In this document: positions 18,400 to 24,717 of the stretch, in pieces
Layout: the number at the start of each line of letters is the position of its first letter
Position numbering within the stretch: the stretch's first letter is position 1
Assembly: GCF_900155945.1 (NCBI RefSeq)
Contig: NZ_FTMN01000003.1
Coordinates: forward strand, 434,001-498,000
Direction of reading: 5' to 3'
Length of the DNA: 64,000 nucleotides
DNA from: Marinobacterium stanieri
GTDB lineage: Bacteria; Pseudomonadota; Gammaproteobacteria; Pseudomonadales; Balneatricaceae
The notes under the pieces: model-generated
What the model was told of the DNA's origin: nothing
Databases searched by the model: none
What the model saw: the letters and a program-made list of their open reading frames with translations, nothing else
Made by a program: the position numbers and the translations under genes

Positions 18400-19397
18400 T
18401 GAACTGTCCTCTCCGCATCAACGACCTGACCGTCCCATTGCTCGCCATCCAGATCCGGGTCGGTAGATGGCTGCCAGGAGACCATGCCCAATTGCTCACG
18501 CAGGTACTCGGTTGCCTCGCTCAGCTGATCCAGCTGACCGCGCAACCAATGACCGATATCGATTCCGTGTTCTGTTGCATGACTGACAACCTGTTCCAGG
18601 GGCTGAGCAAGCTGCCGAATGGACGTTTCGGCATCAAACAGCAGACTGTTCGCTTCTTCCCGAAGGTGCTGGCTTTCTTCATCAGGGGGTAGGCGTTCCA
18701 GGCGCTTGCGGCTGACCTGCTTTTCCAGCTCATCAATCTTGCTGGACTTGTCTGCGAGTACCTGGTCGACAGCTGCTTTATCAGCCTGGGCGTCGTCGCG
18801 CTCTTTGGTGAGTTGTTCTTTATCTTGAGCGAGCTGTTGCTTCTCTCTGGCGTGTTTGCTCACTAAGCTGTCGACCAGCTCCGCGATTTGGTCCTTGTCA
18901 TCGCACTCGCGGGCCTGCTGAATCAGCGCAATATCGTCATCTGGAAGCTTGCGCAAGGTCCGCATCTTTCCAGGACCAATGCCGACCTGACGCATCGATT
19001 CAAACAGCTCTTCGCCGAATGCATTGAGGTTCTGCAGATCGAGGTCGATGGATTCGACGGAACGCCCTTCAACTACCCGGCAGTAGTCGGCCCAAGTCGT
19101 AATATTGCGAGTTTCCCCATCAATGCTGACCTGTAACCCTTTGTATTCCTTAGATTCCTTTATTTTTTGAAGATCAACCAGATTCGTAACGTTACTGATT
19201 TTCTCAAACATGGTGAGAATCTGCCGGCGACCAATACGCTGGTTTACAACCGCGTTCTTGTGCTGCTGTTCCTCGCTGAAAGCGCTCTGCAATGCCGCAT
19301 TTTTGTTCTGCAGCTCATGCACTGCCTGCACGGACTGAGAATCAAGCTCCAGCTCGTGGTTCTCTTCTTGTGTTCCAATTGAGCTATCGCGATCCAT
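18396..19397 (-). CDS. Coiled-coil early phage protein
   Basis: 333 aa. The first 60 residues and a central stretch (SKHAREKQQLAQDKEQLTKERDDAQADKAAV) form strong coiled coils. Between them is a globular part (ITTWADYCRVVEGRSVESIDLDLQNLNAFGEELFESMRQVG...LRKLPDDD), a module I have seen in other phage early proteins without a known function. It precedes the transposase gene with a 4-bp overlap. Probably structural or DNA-associated; no enzyme motif seen. Confidence 0.7.
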   Translation of the reverse strand: MDRDSSIGTQEENHELELDSQSVQAVHELQNKNAALQSAFSEEQQHKNAVVNQRIGRRQILTMFEKISNVTNLVDLQKIKESKEYKGLQVSIDGETRNITTWADYCRVVEGRSVESIDLDLQNLNAFGEELFESMRQVGIGPGKMRTLRKLPDDDIALIQQARECDDKDQIAELVDSLVSKHAREKQQLAQDKEQLTKERDDAQADKAAVDQVLADKSSKIDELEKQVSRKRLERLPPDEESQHLREEANSLLFDAETSIRQLAQPLEQVVSHATEHGIDIGHWLRGQLDQLSEATEYLREQLGMVSWQPSTDPDLDGEQWDGQVVDAERTVQ

Positions 19398-19398
19398 A

Positions 19399-19728
19399 TC
19401 AGTGCACCTCCACGCCGGGTTCGGTCAGTTCCATATAGCGGTCCAGAAGTCCGTCTATGCGCATTGTTTTCAATGACTGAGTGGTCGTTTTCCCTTCACG
19501 GATCAATGATTCAAAACGATCAGCAATTTGAATCAGCAGTGCACTCAGCAAAGGGTTTTTAAACTCAGGGTTATGTTCGGCCAAAAACGGAATGTCATGG
19601 TTTTTGGCCATTTCACGCACCGGGTTGCCTTGCATCACCAGCGTCATCATGTGCTGGTTAAAGGCTGCCTCGGCCATGCCTAGAATCTGCATGGCTTGGT
19701 CTTGAGGTGATTCGCTCTTTGTTTTCAT
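19399..19728 (-). CDS. Hypothetical early phage protein
   Basis: About 109 aa from the ATG at 19728 (MKTKSESPQDQAMQILGMAE), with AAGGA upstream. The longer ORF start at 19776 would overlap the next gene by 38 bp. It is helical and acidic, with a conserved-looking EHNPEFKNPLLSALLIQIADRFESL. Unrecognised. Confidence 0.6.
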   Translation of the reverse strand: MKTKSESPQDQAMQILGMAEAAFNQHMMTLVMQGNPVREMAKNHDIPFLAEHNPEFKNPLLSALLIQIADRFESLIREGKTTTQSLKTMRIDGLLDRYMELTEPGVEVH

Positions 19729-19738
19729 TGCCCCGTCC

Positions 19739-20044
19739 TTATCGACTGCCAGCCGCAATGCGCTGGGTAAGTTCATTTATCCGATCAGCGCCATTGCTCA
19801 GCTCGTTGGCCGTCCGTTGCGCTATCTGAAGCAGCGCCACGCTGGGGGCAAATCGGCCGTTATCCAGTTTCACCGCAAATCCCTCGGCGATCAGGGTGGC
19901 CATAATGCGGGTGACGCCACTGGCTGGGACATTAAGCGCCTGAGCCAGCTCGGTATTGCTGACGCCATCCAGGGTGTGGCCTGACAGCGCTTTGATGGCT
20001 CTTAAGTGCTTGACGCCGGTATTACTGACGTAGGTCTCTGACAT
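19739..20044 (-). CDS. IclR-like winged-helix regulator, small
   Basis: 101 aa consisting essentially of one winged helix-turn-helix resembling the IclR N-terminal domain: KHLRAIKALSGHTLDGVSNTELAQALNVPASGVTRIMATLIAEGFAVKL. A short helical tail (ELSNGADRINELTQRI) could mediate dimerisation. No ligand domain. It is one of three small DNA-binding proteins at the head of the early operon and is a candidate for a Ner- or Cox-like role. Confidence 0.75.
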   Translation of the reverse strand: MSETYVSNTGVKHLRAIKALSGHTLDGVSNTELAQALNVPASGVTRIMATLIAEGFAVKLDNGRFAPSVALLQIAQRTANELSNGADRINELTQRIAAGSR

Positions 20045-20046
20045 CG

Positions 20047-20514
20047 TTAAAACTCCAGTTGTGGTTGCGCGTGTTGCTGCACGTTGCCCCTGTGCCAGGC
20101 CAGTGCTTCCATGGCGTTCTGAATACCGGCCAGCGTGTCTTCAGCGCCGGTCTTGCCTGCATGAAACTTAATCAGCAGCCCCGTAACGGCGTTCAACTGC
20201 TCCTGCAATTCCTGAATATCTTCGGCTTCTGCCTGGCGCCCGGATGGAATATCAACCAGCAGCTTGCCGGTATGGGCCGCTACCCAGCGAGTGACCAGGT
20301 TGATACCGCAAGCCCTCTCGAACGGGATGATCTGTGTGGCCGGGATGCGTCCTGTCTGGATCCATTTGTAAAGAACCCAGTGATCTTCCAGCCCCATCTC
20401 GGTTGCAATGCGTTCGACGCTCAGGTTATGGCGCTCTCGCGCAAATTCCTTACACCCCTCAAGGGCGCGACGGATGTTGCTGGGCTGATAGTGTTTCCAA
20501 CGCCGGGAAGTCAT
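20047..20514 (-). CDS. Phage regulatory protein with HTH (CII-like)
   Basis: 155 aa from the ATG at 20514, which has a strong GAGGAG site; the frame is open to 20553 but without a better start. Residues ~10-70 (NIRRALEGCKEFARERHNLSVERIATEMGLEDHWVLYKWIQTGRIPATQIIPFERACG) read as a helix-turn-helix typical of phage CII/Cro-type regulators. The C-terminal half is helical (IQELQEQLNAVTGLLIKF). It is the first gene of the block after the opposed small gene, and its upstream region contains an inverted repeat. Confidence 0.68.
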   Translation of the reverse strand: MTSRRWKHYQPSNIRRALEGCKEFARERHNLSVERIATEMGLEDHWVLYKWIQTGRIPATQIIPFERACGINLVTRWVAAHTGKLLVDIPSGRQAEAEDIQELQEQLNAVTGLLIKFHAGKTGAEDTLAGIQNAMEALAWHRGNVQQHAQPQLEF

Positions 20515-20628
20515 TGGAACTCCTCTTTTTGCTGCGACTGTTGCCGCTTCCAAACAAATTTTGTTTTTGCTATAGGTAAATCAATTTCAAAAGCGCTAGG
20601 CTCTTCGGTACATTGATCAACCGAGGAC
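20515..20628. promoter_or_regulatory. Divergent regulatory region with AAACAA-ATT-TTGTTT inverted repeat
   Basis: The 114 bp between the leftward HTH gene and the rightward 81-aa gene is AT-rich. It holds a perfect inverted repeat AAACAA-ATT-TTGTTT at 20552-20566. It may carry promoters for both directions and an operator for one of the small regulators. No unambiguous -35/-10 pair was picked out. Confidence 0.45.
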
Positions 20629-20874
20629 ATGGCTATGACGACTGATGAGCGTTTACTGAAACTAGAAGGCCAGGTGCAGGCGTTAGCCCAAGCGTGGCTT
20701 CATCTTGCGTCGGCCTCTGAGACTGGCGGCGGCCATGGCCTAAATGGATTGAGCAACGCGCTGAGCAAGCAACGATGGCCCGATACGGCTTTCGAGCCTT
20801 ATGCGCAGGCGATGTTGTCGGGGTTGGTCGAGCAGCTTGAGCTGGCACAACGTCACCGATCACTGGAGCATTAA
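20629..20874 (+). CDS. Small hypothetical protein, antisense to the early operon
   Basis: 81 aa, MAMTTDERLLKLEGQVQALA, with a helical N-terminus and GGA before the start. It is transcribed rightward between two leftward early genes. The opposite-strand ORF covering the same span (96 aa, low-quality composition) looks like a shadow, so I favour this strand. A rightward transcript here would run against early-promoter transcription. Unrecognised. Confidence 0.55.
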   Translation: MAMTTDERLLKLEGQVQALAQAWLHLASASETGGGHGLNGLSNALSKQRWPDTAFEPYAQAMLSGLVEQLELAQRHRSLEH

Positions 20875-20919
20875 CGGGGAAACCGAAGGTGTTGAAGAAA
20901 GTGGTCATAGCGGCGCACC

Positions 20920-21189
20920 TCAAGCAACGGCATATTCTTGATGAGCGTGGTTTTTTAACCCGCGAGCAACCGCATCCAGCGATAGCTTCATGCCCAGCTT
21001 GACTGCAATGTCGTGGGATGCACCGCGAGAGCCCTTAAACTGACCATTGATGACCATGTAAACCTTGCGGCGGTCGTAGTCATTGGCTTCGGCCCAAGTA
21101 GAAATCGGCACACCGGCAGCCTCGAATAGGGCTTTGACTTCGGCCCCGGTGTAAGGAGTTGTTTTAGGCAGCGGATACGGAATATTCAT
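20920..21189 (-). CDS. BcepMu gp16-family DNA-binding protein (Ner/Cro position)
   Basis: 89 aa. The core TGAEVKALFEAAGVPISTWAEANDYDRRKVYMVINGQFKGSRGASHDIAVKLGM matches the BcepMu gp16 family of small phage HTH proteins. It is the first gene behind the early promoter, with a CAGGAG ribosome site, the position of Ner in Mu and Cro in lambda. It is therefore the likely lytic repressor of the switch; that role is inferred from family and place. Confidence 0.82.
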   Translation of the reverse strand: MNIPYPLPKTTPYTGAEVKALFEAAGVPISTWAEANDYDRRKVYMVINGQFKGSRGASHDIAVKLGMKLSLDAVARGLKNHAHQEYAVA

Positions 21190-21224
21190 AGGGCGCTCCT
21201 GCGTCTTAGAAGTGTGTGAATCAG

Positions 21225-21253
21225 TTGTAGCGTGTGTGTGACTTAAATATAGG
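21225..21253 (+). promoter_or_regulatory. Putative rightward repressor promoter
   Basis: TTGTAG (21225-21230), 17-nt spacer, TATAGG (21248-21253). Transcription would begin near 21260, inside the palindromic operator, leaving about 26 nt before the repressor ATG. This arrangement implies autoregulation. Confidence 0.55.
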
Positions 21254-21275
21254 AGTACTGAGTACTCCTAGTCAA
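21246..21275 (-). promoter_or_regulatory. Leftward early promoter
   Basis: Minus-strand -35 TTGACT (plus AGTCAA, 21270-21275), 18-nt spacer and -10 TATATT (plus AATATA, 21246-21251). The spacer is almost exactly the palindromic operator. This is the best sigma70-like promoter in the phage and faces the early operon. Confidence 0.8.
21251..21269. promoter_or_regulatory. Palindromic operator of the lysis-lysogeny switch
   Basis: Perfect 19-bp palindrome AGGAGTACTGAGTACTCCT. It fills the spacer of the early promoter and overlaps the -10 of the repressor promoter. An extra half-site GGAGTACT recurs at 21292-21299 within the first codons of the repressor gene. Confidence 0.82.
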
Positions 21276-21285
21276 GGGTATTTTT

Positions 21286-21879
21286 ATGTCTGGAGTACTT
21301 TCGGCTCAGCTGAAGGAGTTAATGACGGCTGTTGGGTGCAAGCAGAAAGGCTTGGCTGAAGTCATGGGCGTGAGTGTGGATCGCGTAAAAAACCTGACTC
21401 GCGGCAGAGCTTTGAATCTTACGCGGGAAGAAAATGAAGCATTGATCCGCAAGCTCAATGTTCGTGCGGAATGGCTCGCAACAGGGGAAGGTGAAATGTT
21501 CCGCTCTGATGGTGAGAAGGAGTTAGAACGTCGGCTGGGTGCTGTGGCGAATGCAACTGAAAAGGCCCAAATAACAGGCTTGGATACAGAGGCCCAGACT
21601 CGTGTGCAGATGCTACTTACTGGGCTGGAGATCGGTAATGCCGACTTGGTGATGGAGGCTTTGAACGTTCTGTCGGTTGATGAGCAGCAATTGATCGACT
21701 GCTACCGACAAAGCGCTCCTGAAGGCAAAAAAGCCCTACGTTCAACTGCCAGCGTGTTTGCCAAGAGCGGTGGCAGAGTGTCAAACAAAGGCAGCATCAT
21801 TGATAGCGGGGGCGATACGTCTTTTAGCGTTTCCGGTAATGGCAATACTGTAGCGGGGCGCAATTTCATCAAGAAGTAA
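21286..21879 (+). CDS. Prophage repressor (XRE-type HTH)
   Basis: 197-aa repressor expected to keep the early promoter silent. The N-terminal HTH is LKELMTAVGCKQKGLAEVMGVSVDRVKNLTRGRALNL, followed by LNVRAEWLATGEGEMF, a common phage-repressor continuation. The middle part is helical (VNVLSVDEQQLIDCY-like). The C-terminus is a short beta-repeat tail (SFSVSGNGNTVAGRNFIKK) rather than a LexA-like peptidase domain. No Ser-Lys autocleavage dyad is apparent, so induction is unlikely to be by RecA-stimulated self-cleavage. It heads a rightward run of genes reaching to 24240. Confidence 0.88.
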   Translation: MSGVLSAQLKELMTAVGCKQKGLAEVMGVSVDRVKNLTRGRALNLTREENEALIRKLNVRAEWLATGEGEMFRSDGEKELERRLGAVANATEKAQITGLDTEAQTRVQMLLTGLEIGNADLVMEALNVLSVDEQQLIDCYRQSAPEGKKALRSTASVFAKSGGRVSNKGSIIDSGGDTSFSVSGNGNTVAGRNFIKK

Positions 21880-21892
21880 GGATGGATATGAC

Positions 21893-22342
21893 ATGGAATT
21901 GGACGTTGATGGAATCAACAACCGGGTGGCCGGAAGGGACTTTTACCAAATACATAATGCACATGGCCGGCTGCTTACCAAAGATGAACGCAAGGAGCTT
22001 AATGACCGAGTTCAAGCGTTGTTCCTGCAATATGAGGAGCCGCCGTGGGAGACCTGGCGCACGATCCACCGGGTAATCGGTGTCGAAGGTGCAGCTGAGC
22101 TTCGCCTGGATCACCGTGATCAAGTTGGGTTCATCCTTGATCTGTTGGAAGAACGTGGTGATCTAAAGTCTCGGTTGAATGTTACTGCCGAGCCTGAATC
22201 ACATTTGCGGAGCGAATCTGAAACACCAGAACACACAGTTTCAAGGGGGGGAGTCATCTCTTGGATGATGGAATTCCCCGAATATTCGGGGCTTCTGTTC
22301 ATAGCGGGTATCACCTTTGGGGTTGTCCTGGGCATGGTCTAA
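21893..22342 (+). CDS. Hypothetical lysogeny-region protein with C-terminal membrane helix
   Basis: 149 aa, starting at the ATG at 21893, 13 bp after the repressor stop. The N-terminus (INNRVAGRDFYQIHN) repeats the VAGRxF motif at the repressor C-terminus. The middle (LLTKDERKELNDRVQALFLQYEEPPWETWRTIHRVIGV) is helical. The last ~25 residues form one membrane helix (YSGLLFIAGITFGVVLGMV). Function unknown. Position suggests expression with the repressor in the lysogen. Confidence 0.7.
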   Translation: MELDVDGINNRVAGRDFYQIHNAHGRLLTKDERKELNDRVQALFLQYEEPPWETWRTIHRVIGVEGAAELRLDHRDQVGFILDLLEERGDLKSRLNVTAEPESHLRSESETPEHTVSRGGVISWMMEFPEYSGLLFIAGITFGVVLGMV

Positions 22343-22351
22343 GGAGGGAAA

Positions 22352-22636
22352 ATGATTCGTGTAATTTTGTTATTGGGCTTTATGGCTTTTGCGCTCTACG
22401 TCCTGTTTGGTGGCAAAGGTGAAAGTGGCAGCAATACGGTAATGGGTGGTGAGTTCCGTTCTTTGCGTAGCTGCTTGACTAATATTGAAACCAGCTCCGG
22501 TCTTGGCTTGGATGTAATCATAGATAAACCTGACAATGTGACGGGGCGTCTGGAAGGCACCAAGAGAAACTTTGCCTGCACGAAAAAGGAGACTGGCACC
22601 AAGGGTGTCTACTGGGATGGCTGGTACGAGCCGTGA
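22352..22636 (+). CDS. Small membrane-anchored hypothetical protein
   Basis: 94 aa with an N-terminal membrane segment or uncleaved signal (VILLLGFMAFALYVLFGG), then a small soluble domain with two cysteines (RSLRSCLTNIE, RNFACTKKETG) that could pair outside the cytoplasm. GGAGGG precedes the ATG. Unrecognised; lysogeny-region accessory gene. Confidence 0.65.
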   Translation: MIRVILLLGFMAFALYVLFGGKGESGSNTVMGGEFRSLRSCLTNIETSSGLGLDVIIDKPDNVTGRLEGTKRNFACTKKETGTKGVYWDGWYEP

Positions 22637-22665
22637 AGTGACTGTTAACAACTGGACACTTTAGG

Positions 22666-22815
22666 ATGCAGATTTTTAAAGCTTTTGCTGGCCGAATGCT
22701 CTGCTTTATCGTAGGCCACCGCTGGAAGTTCCAGGCAAAAAACGAATGCGGAAAGGTGTTCAAGTGCGAGCGCTGTGGGGTTGTGTACGGCACGAATGTT
22801 GGTCGCATTAGATGA
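22666..22815 (+). CDS. 49-aa zinc-ribbon-like phage protein (DUF1660-like)
   Basis: Short ORF: MQIFKAFAGRMLCFIVGHRW, then KFQAKNECGKVFKCERCGVV and YGTNVGRIR. The GHRW...CGKVFKCERCG pattern, a hydrophobic start followed by a CxxC-type ribbon, resembles the small prophage proteins of family DUF1660. A TTAGG ribosome site precedes the ATG. It is too short for standard ORF cutoffs but its composition and context support it. Function unknown. Confidence 0.6.
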   Translation: MQIFKAFAGRMLCFIVGHRWKFQAKNECGKVFKCERCGVVYGTNVGRIR

Positions 22816-22863
22816 GACTGAAAAACGTGCTTTGGGATAGCAGATAGCTTTAAGGAGAAAAGG

Positions 22864-23784
22864 ATGCCTGTAAATGTTAAGCGTGTGTGGTGTGATTTTT
22901 TTCAATGTCAGATCATTAACAGTCGTGCTGACCTGCCTGCACGCACTATGGAGCAAGTGTTTGAGCAGCTACTGACCCAGCACCGTTCCCCTGATCAAAA
23001 CACCGTTCGCGAACTTGGAGGGAAAGCTTATGAGCTTCGGGATATAGAAACCACTAGCACGGGTTACCGTGGTGTAATAGCCAAATATAAGAAAGCCGAT
23101 CTGCCCCATGCGGCGATTCCCGGAGGAGAGGAGCGTGAGCTTGACTTGGCGGAGGATGAGCAGCTTCTTGATAAGACGTTTTTCTCATATTACTCGGACT
23201 ACGCCCTCATTATCCTCCAGCGAAACCGCTTTGCTATCAATCCAATGAGGTTTGGCCGTTATCTCTCGCAAGGTGGATATAATGTCAGCCTCAACCCGAT
23301 CATTGAGGCTGCTGATCTACGCCGGCTTATGGCTGATGATGTAAATATCCGTGTGGCTGAAATTTCAATTGCTCGCCCAACCAATCCAGCTTTGTTTGAA
23401 GGTTTGGAACACAACTTCAATAACTCAATCATGCAAAGCCTTGGTGTATCCAATGCAGCTAAAATAAATTTAACCATGCGGGGAGATGGACATTCCGACA
23501 GTCCAGAACAGCGCTATCTAGACTCTGGGCTTAAGCGTGCATTCTTAGAAATGAAAGACAGGTTTGACGTATCAAAGGCTCAGCTTGAGCTGGAAGATGC
23601 TGGAGGAGTCGTTCACCCTCTTGATCTAGTAACAGACCGGCTGGTATACGATGAAGTGATAGAGTTTGATGGGCGTTATCCTTCTGCCAGTCGAATGCAA
23701 GAGGTCATAGACAACGCCCGGAACGTGAAAGAGCCTGAGATACTCAGTTACTTTGGCGCCCTTGATGAGACACGTATAGGCTGA
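22864..23784 (+). CDS. RexA-like phage-exclusion protein
   Basis: 306 aa (lambda RexA is 279), soluble, with a strong AAGGAG site. Compared by eye with lambda RexA from memory, the centre aligns: LAEDEQL at 95-101 with RexA LADDESL, an FF...D pattern then a YL..GG segment (133-138) with its FLIGKG, ADDV at 157-160 followed by I.R.T (169-173), and a shared F..I...LG segment (185-194). C-terminal residues include PLDLVTDRLV and GRYPSASRMQEVI. In lambda RexA senses infecting-phage DNA complexes and activates RexB. The neighbour downstream is RexB-like and the pair follows the repressor, as in lambda. Similarity is remote; a Kiwa KwaB-type protein is the main alternative. Confidence 0.6.
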   Translation: MPVNVKRVWCDFFQCQIINSRADLPARTMEQVFEQLLTQHRSPDQNTVRELGGKAYELRDIETTSTGYRGVIAKYKKADLPHAAIPGGEERELDLAEDEQLLDKTFFSYYSDYALIILQRNRFAINPMRFGRYLSQGGYNVSLNPIIEAADLRRLMADDVNIRVAEISIARPTNPALFEGLEHNFNNSIMQSLGVSNAAKINLTMRGDGHSDSPEQRYLDSGLKRAFLEMKDRFDVSKAQLELEDAGGVVHPLDLVTDRLVYDEVIEFDGRYPSASRMQEVIDNARNVKEPEILSYFGALDETRIG

Positions 23785-23790
23785 ATTGTA

Positions 23791-24240
23791 ATGAAACAAA
23801 TTGTCATCGTTGTTGGTGTTGCTTTCGCCAGCGGCATAGCTTATCTGAGCTGGCAAGTTGTCCCAGGGTTTGGGCGAGATGTAATTCAGCCTATTGCATC
23901 AACCATGGCGAGCGTTGCGGGGGTATTATTCGGTTTTGTTTTGGCCTCTCTTACTATTCTGGCTTCAGCAAGCGGGAACAAGCTGGTCGAGAATACAAAG
24001 AAAACGAAATATTTTGAAAAACTTGTACACAGGCTGCACGTTAGCATGGGGCTATTGATTCTTGTGTGCTTGAATTTCTTGGCTGTTTTGTTTGTGCCTG
24101 AATCGGTGATGGCTCCTTTCATGACTGAAACCAAGTTGCTTTCGCTGGTCTTGGTGAGTGGTGTGTTCTTTTTTTCTATGGCTCTATTCGTTTTTTTAGC
24201 TGTCTGGCACGAGTTTTCCCAATTCACCAAAAATATGTAA
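23791..24240 (+). CDS. RexB-like four-helix membrane protein
   Basis: 149 aa (lambda RexB is 144) with four hydrophobic segments at about 2-21, 38-60, 82-103 and 115-139. Between the second and third is a basic cytoplasmic loop (NKLVENTKKTKYFEKLVHRL). The second helix reads SVAGVLFGFVLASLTIL and matches RexB (SYAGTMIAILIAALTFL) in the AG....LA.LT pattern. It starts 6 bp after the RexA-like stop with a poor ribosome site, implying translational coupling. RexB is an inner-membrane effector that depolarises the cell. KwaA of Kiwa has a similar four-helix plan and is the alternative. Confidence 0.6.
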   Translation: MKQIVIVVGVAFASGIAYLSWQVVPGFGRDVIQPIASTMASVAGVLFGFVLASLTILASASGNKLVENTKKTKYFEKLVHRLHVSMGLLILVCLNFLAVLFVPESVMAPFMTETKLLSLVLVSGVFFFSMALFVFLAVWHEFSQFTKNM

Positions 24241-24282
24241 ATTACTGGCTACAAGCCAAAGCAATTTGACGGCCTGAACTGA

Positions 24283-24307
24283 TTTTGCCCCCGTTCAAAT
24301 TACTCCC
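24283..24307 (+). promoter_or_regulatory. Late-operon element, copy 1 (lysis operon)
   Basis: TTTTGCCCCCGTTCAAATTA followed by CTCCC. The same 25-bp block, with one change each, recurs at 32260-32284 and 38455-38479, always 45-85 nt before the first gene of a rightward late operon. Candidate binding site of the Mor-type activator or part of the late promoter. Confidence 0.7.
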
Positions 24308-24316
24308 CCGTAGATA

Positions 24317-24358
24317 GGCGTCATTCTCTGACTGTACCCACAACAGTCAGAGGACGCC
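24317..24358 (+). other. Strong stem-loop abutting the holin start codon
   Basis: GGCGTC, bulge ATT, CTCTGACTGT, loop ACCCACA, ACAGTCAGAG, GACGCC: a 16-bp stem with a 3-nt bulge. It ends 3 nt before the ATG at 24362 and includes the only ribosome-site-like sequence (AGAGGAC). It may control translation or protect the 5' end of the lysis mRNA. Confidence 0.7.
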
Positions 24359-24361
24359 GAC

Positions 24362-24715
24362 ATGCTGCAGAACTTCCTTTCTAAACTCCCCATTCCACGC
24401 CTGGTTGTCTGGCTGATTGTCAGTGTGGCACTGCTGGCAGGCATCGCCCTGGTCAGCCCTCAGCAGCTGCCCGTGGTGCTGTATAAGATTGCGCTGGTCA
24501 CTATCGCAGCGGTGCTGGCGTACTGGCTGGATCGCACGCTGTTTCCCTATGCCCGACCTCATGAGCTCTTTGATCAAGCGACTCGTCGCCAGGAAGGCTA
24601 TACCCAGCATGACTGTGAACGAGGCTCGACGATCCGTTGGTCAGCTAACATCGCTACCCTTCGTCGCGCTCTAATCGTCCTCGCCTGTGTGCTGGGCCTG
24701 ACGCTGGGGCTGTGA
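24362..24715 (+). CDS. Putative holin
   Basis: 117-aa small membrane protein with three hydrophobic segments (LVVWLIVSVALLAGIALV, VVLYKIALVTIAAVLAYWL and IVLACVLGLTLGL). It resembles the 2/3-TM holins of Mu-like and Pseudomonas phages. It is the first gene of the lysis module, followed at once by the transglycosylase and the spanins. It is thought to permeabilise the inner membrane at the end of the lytic cycle. Confidence 0.78.
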   Translation: MLQNFLSKLPIPRLVVWLIVSVALLAGIALVSPQQLPVVLYKIALVTIAAVLAYWLDRTLFPYARPHELFDQATRRQEGYTQHDCERGSTIRWSANIATLRRALIVLACVLGLTLGL

Positions 24716-24717
24716 CC

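Noticed and set aside
20633-20923. 96-aa minus-strand ORF at the switch
   Set aside because: Alanine/arginine-rich shadow opposite a better 81-aa plus-strand ORF; kept only as an alternative.
22864-24240. Kiwa (KwaA/KwaB) as first-choice name for the two-gene cassette
   Set aside because: Gene order here is soluble first, membrane second, and motif order plus the place next to a repressor fit RexA/RexB better. Kept as an alternative since similarity is remote in both cases.
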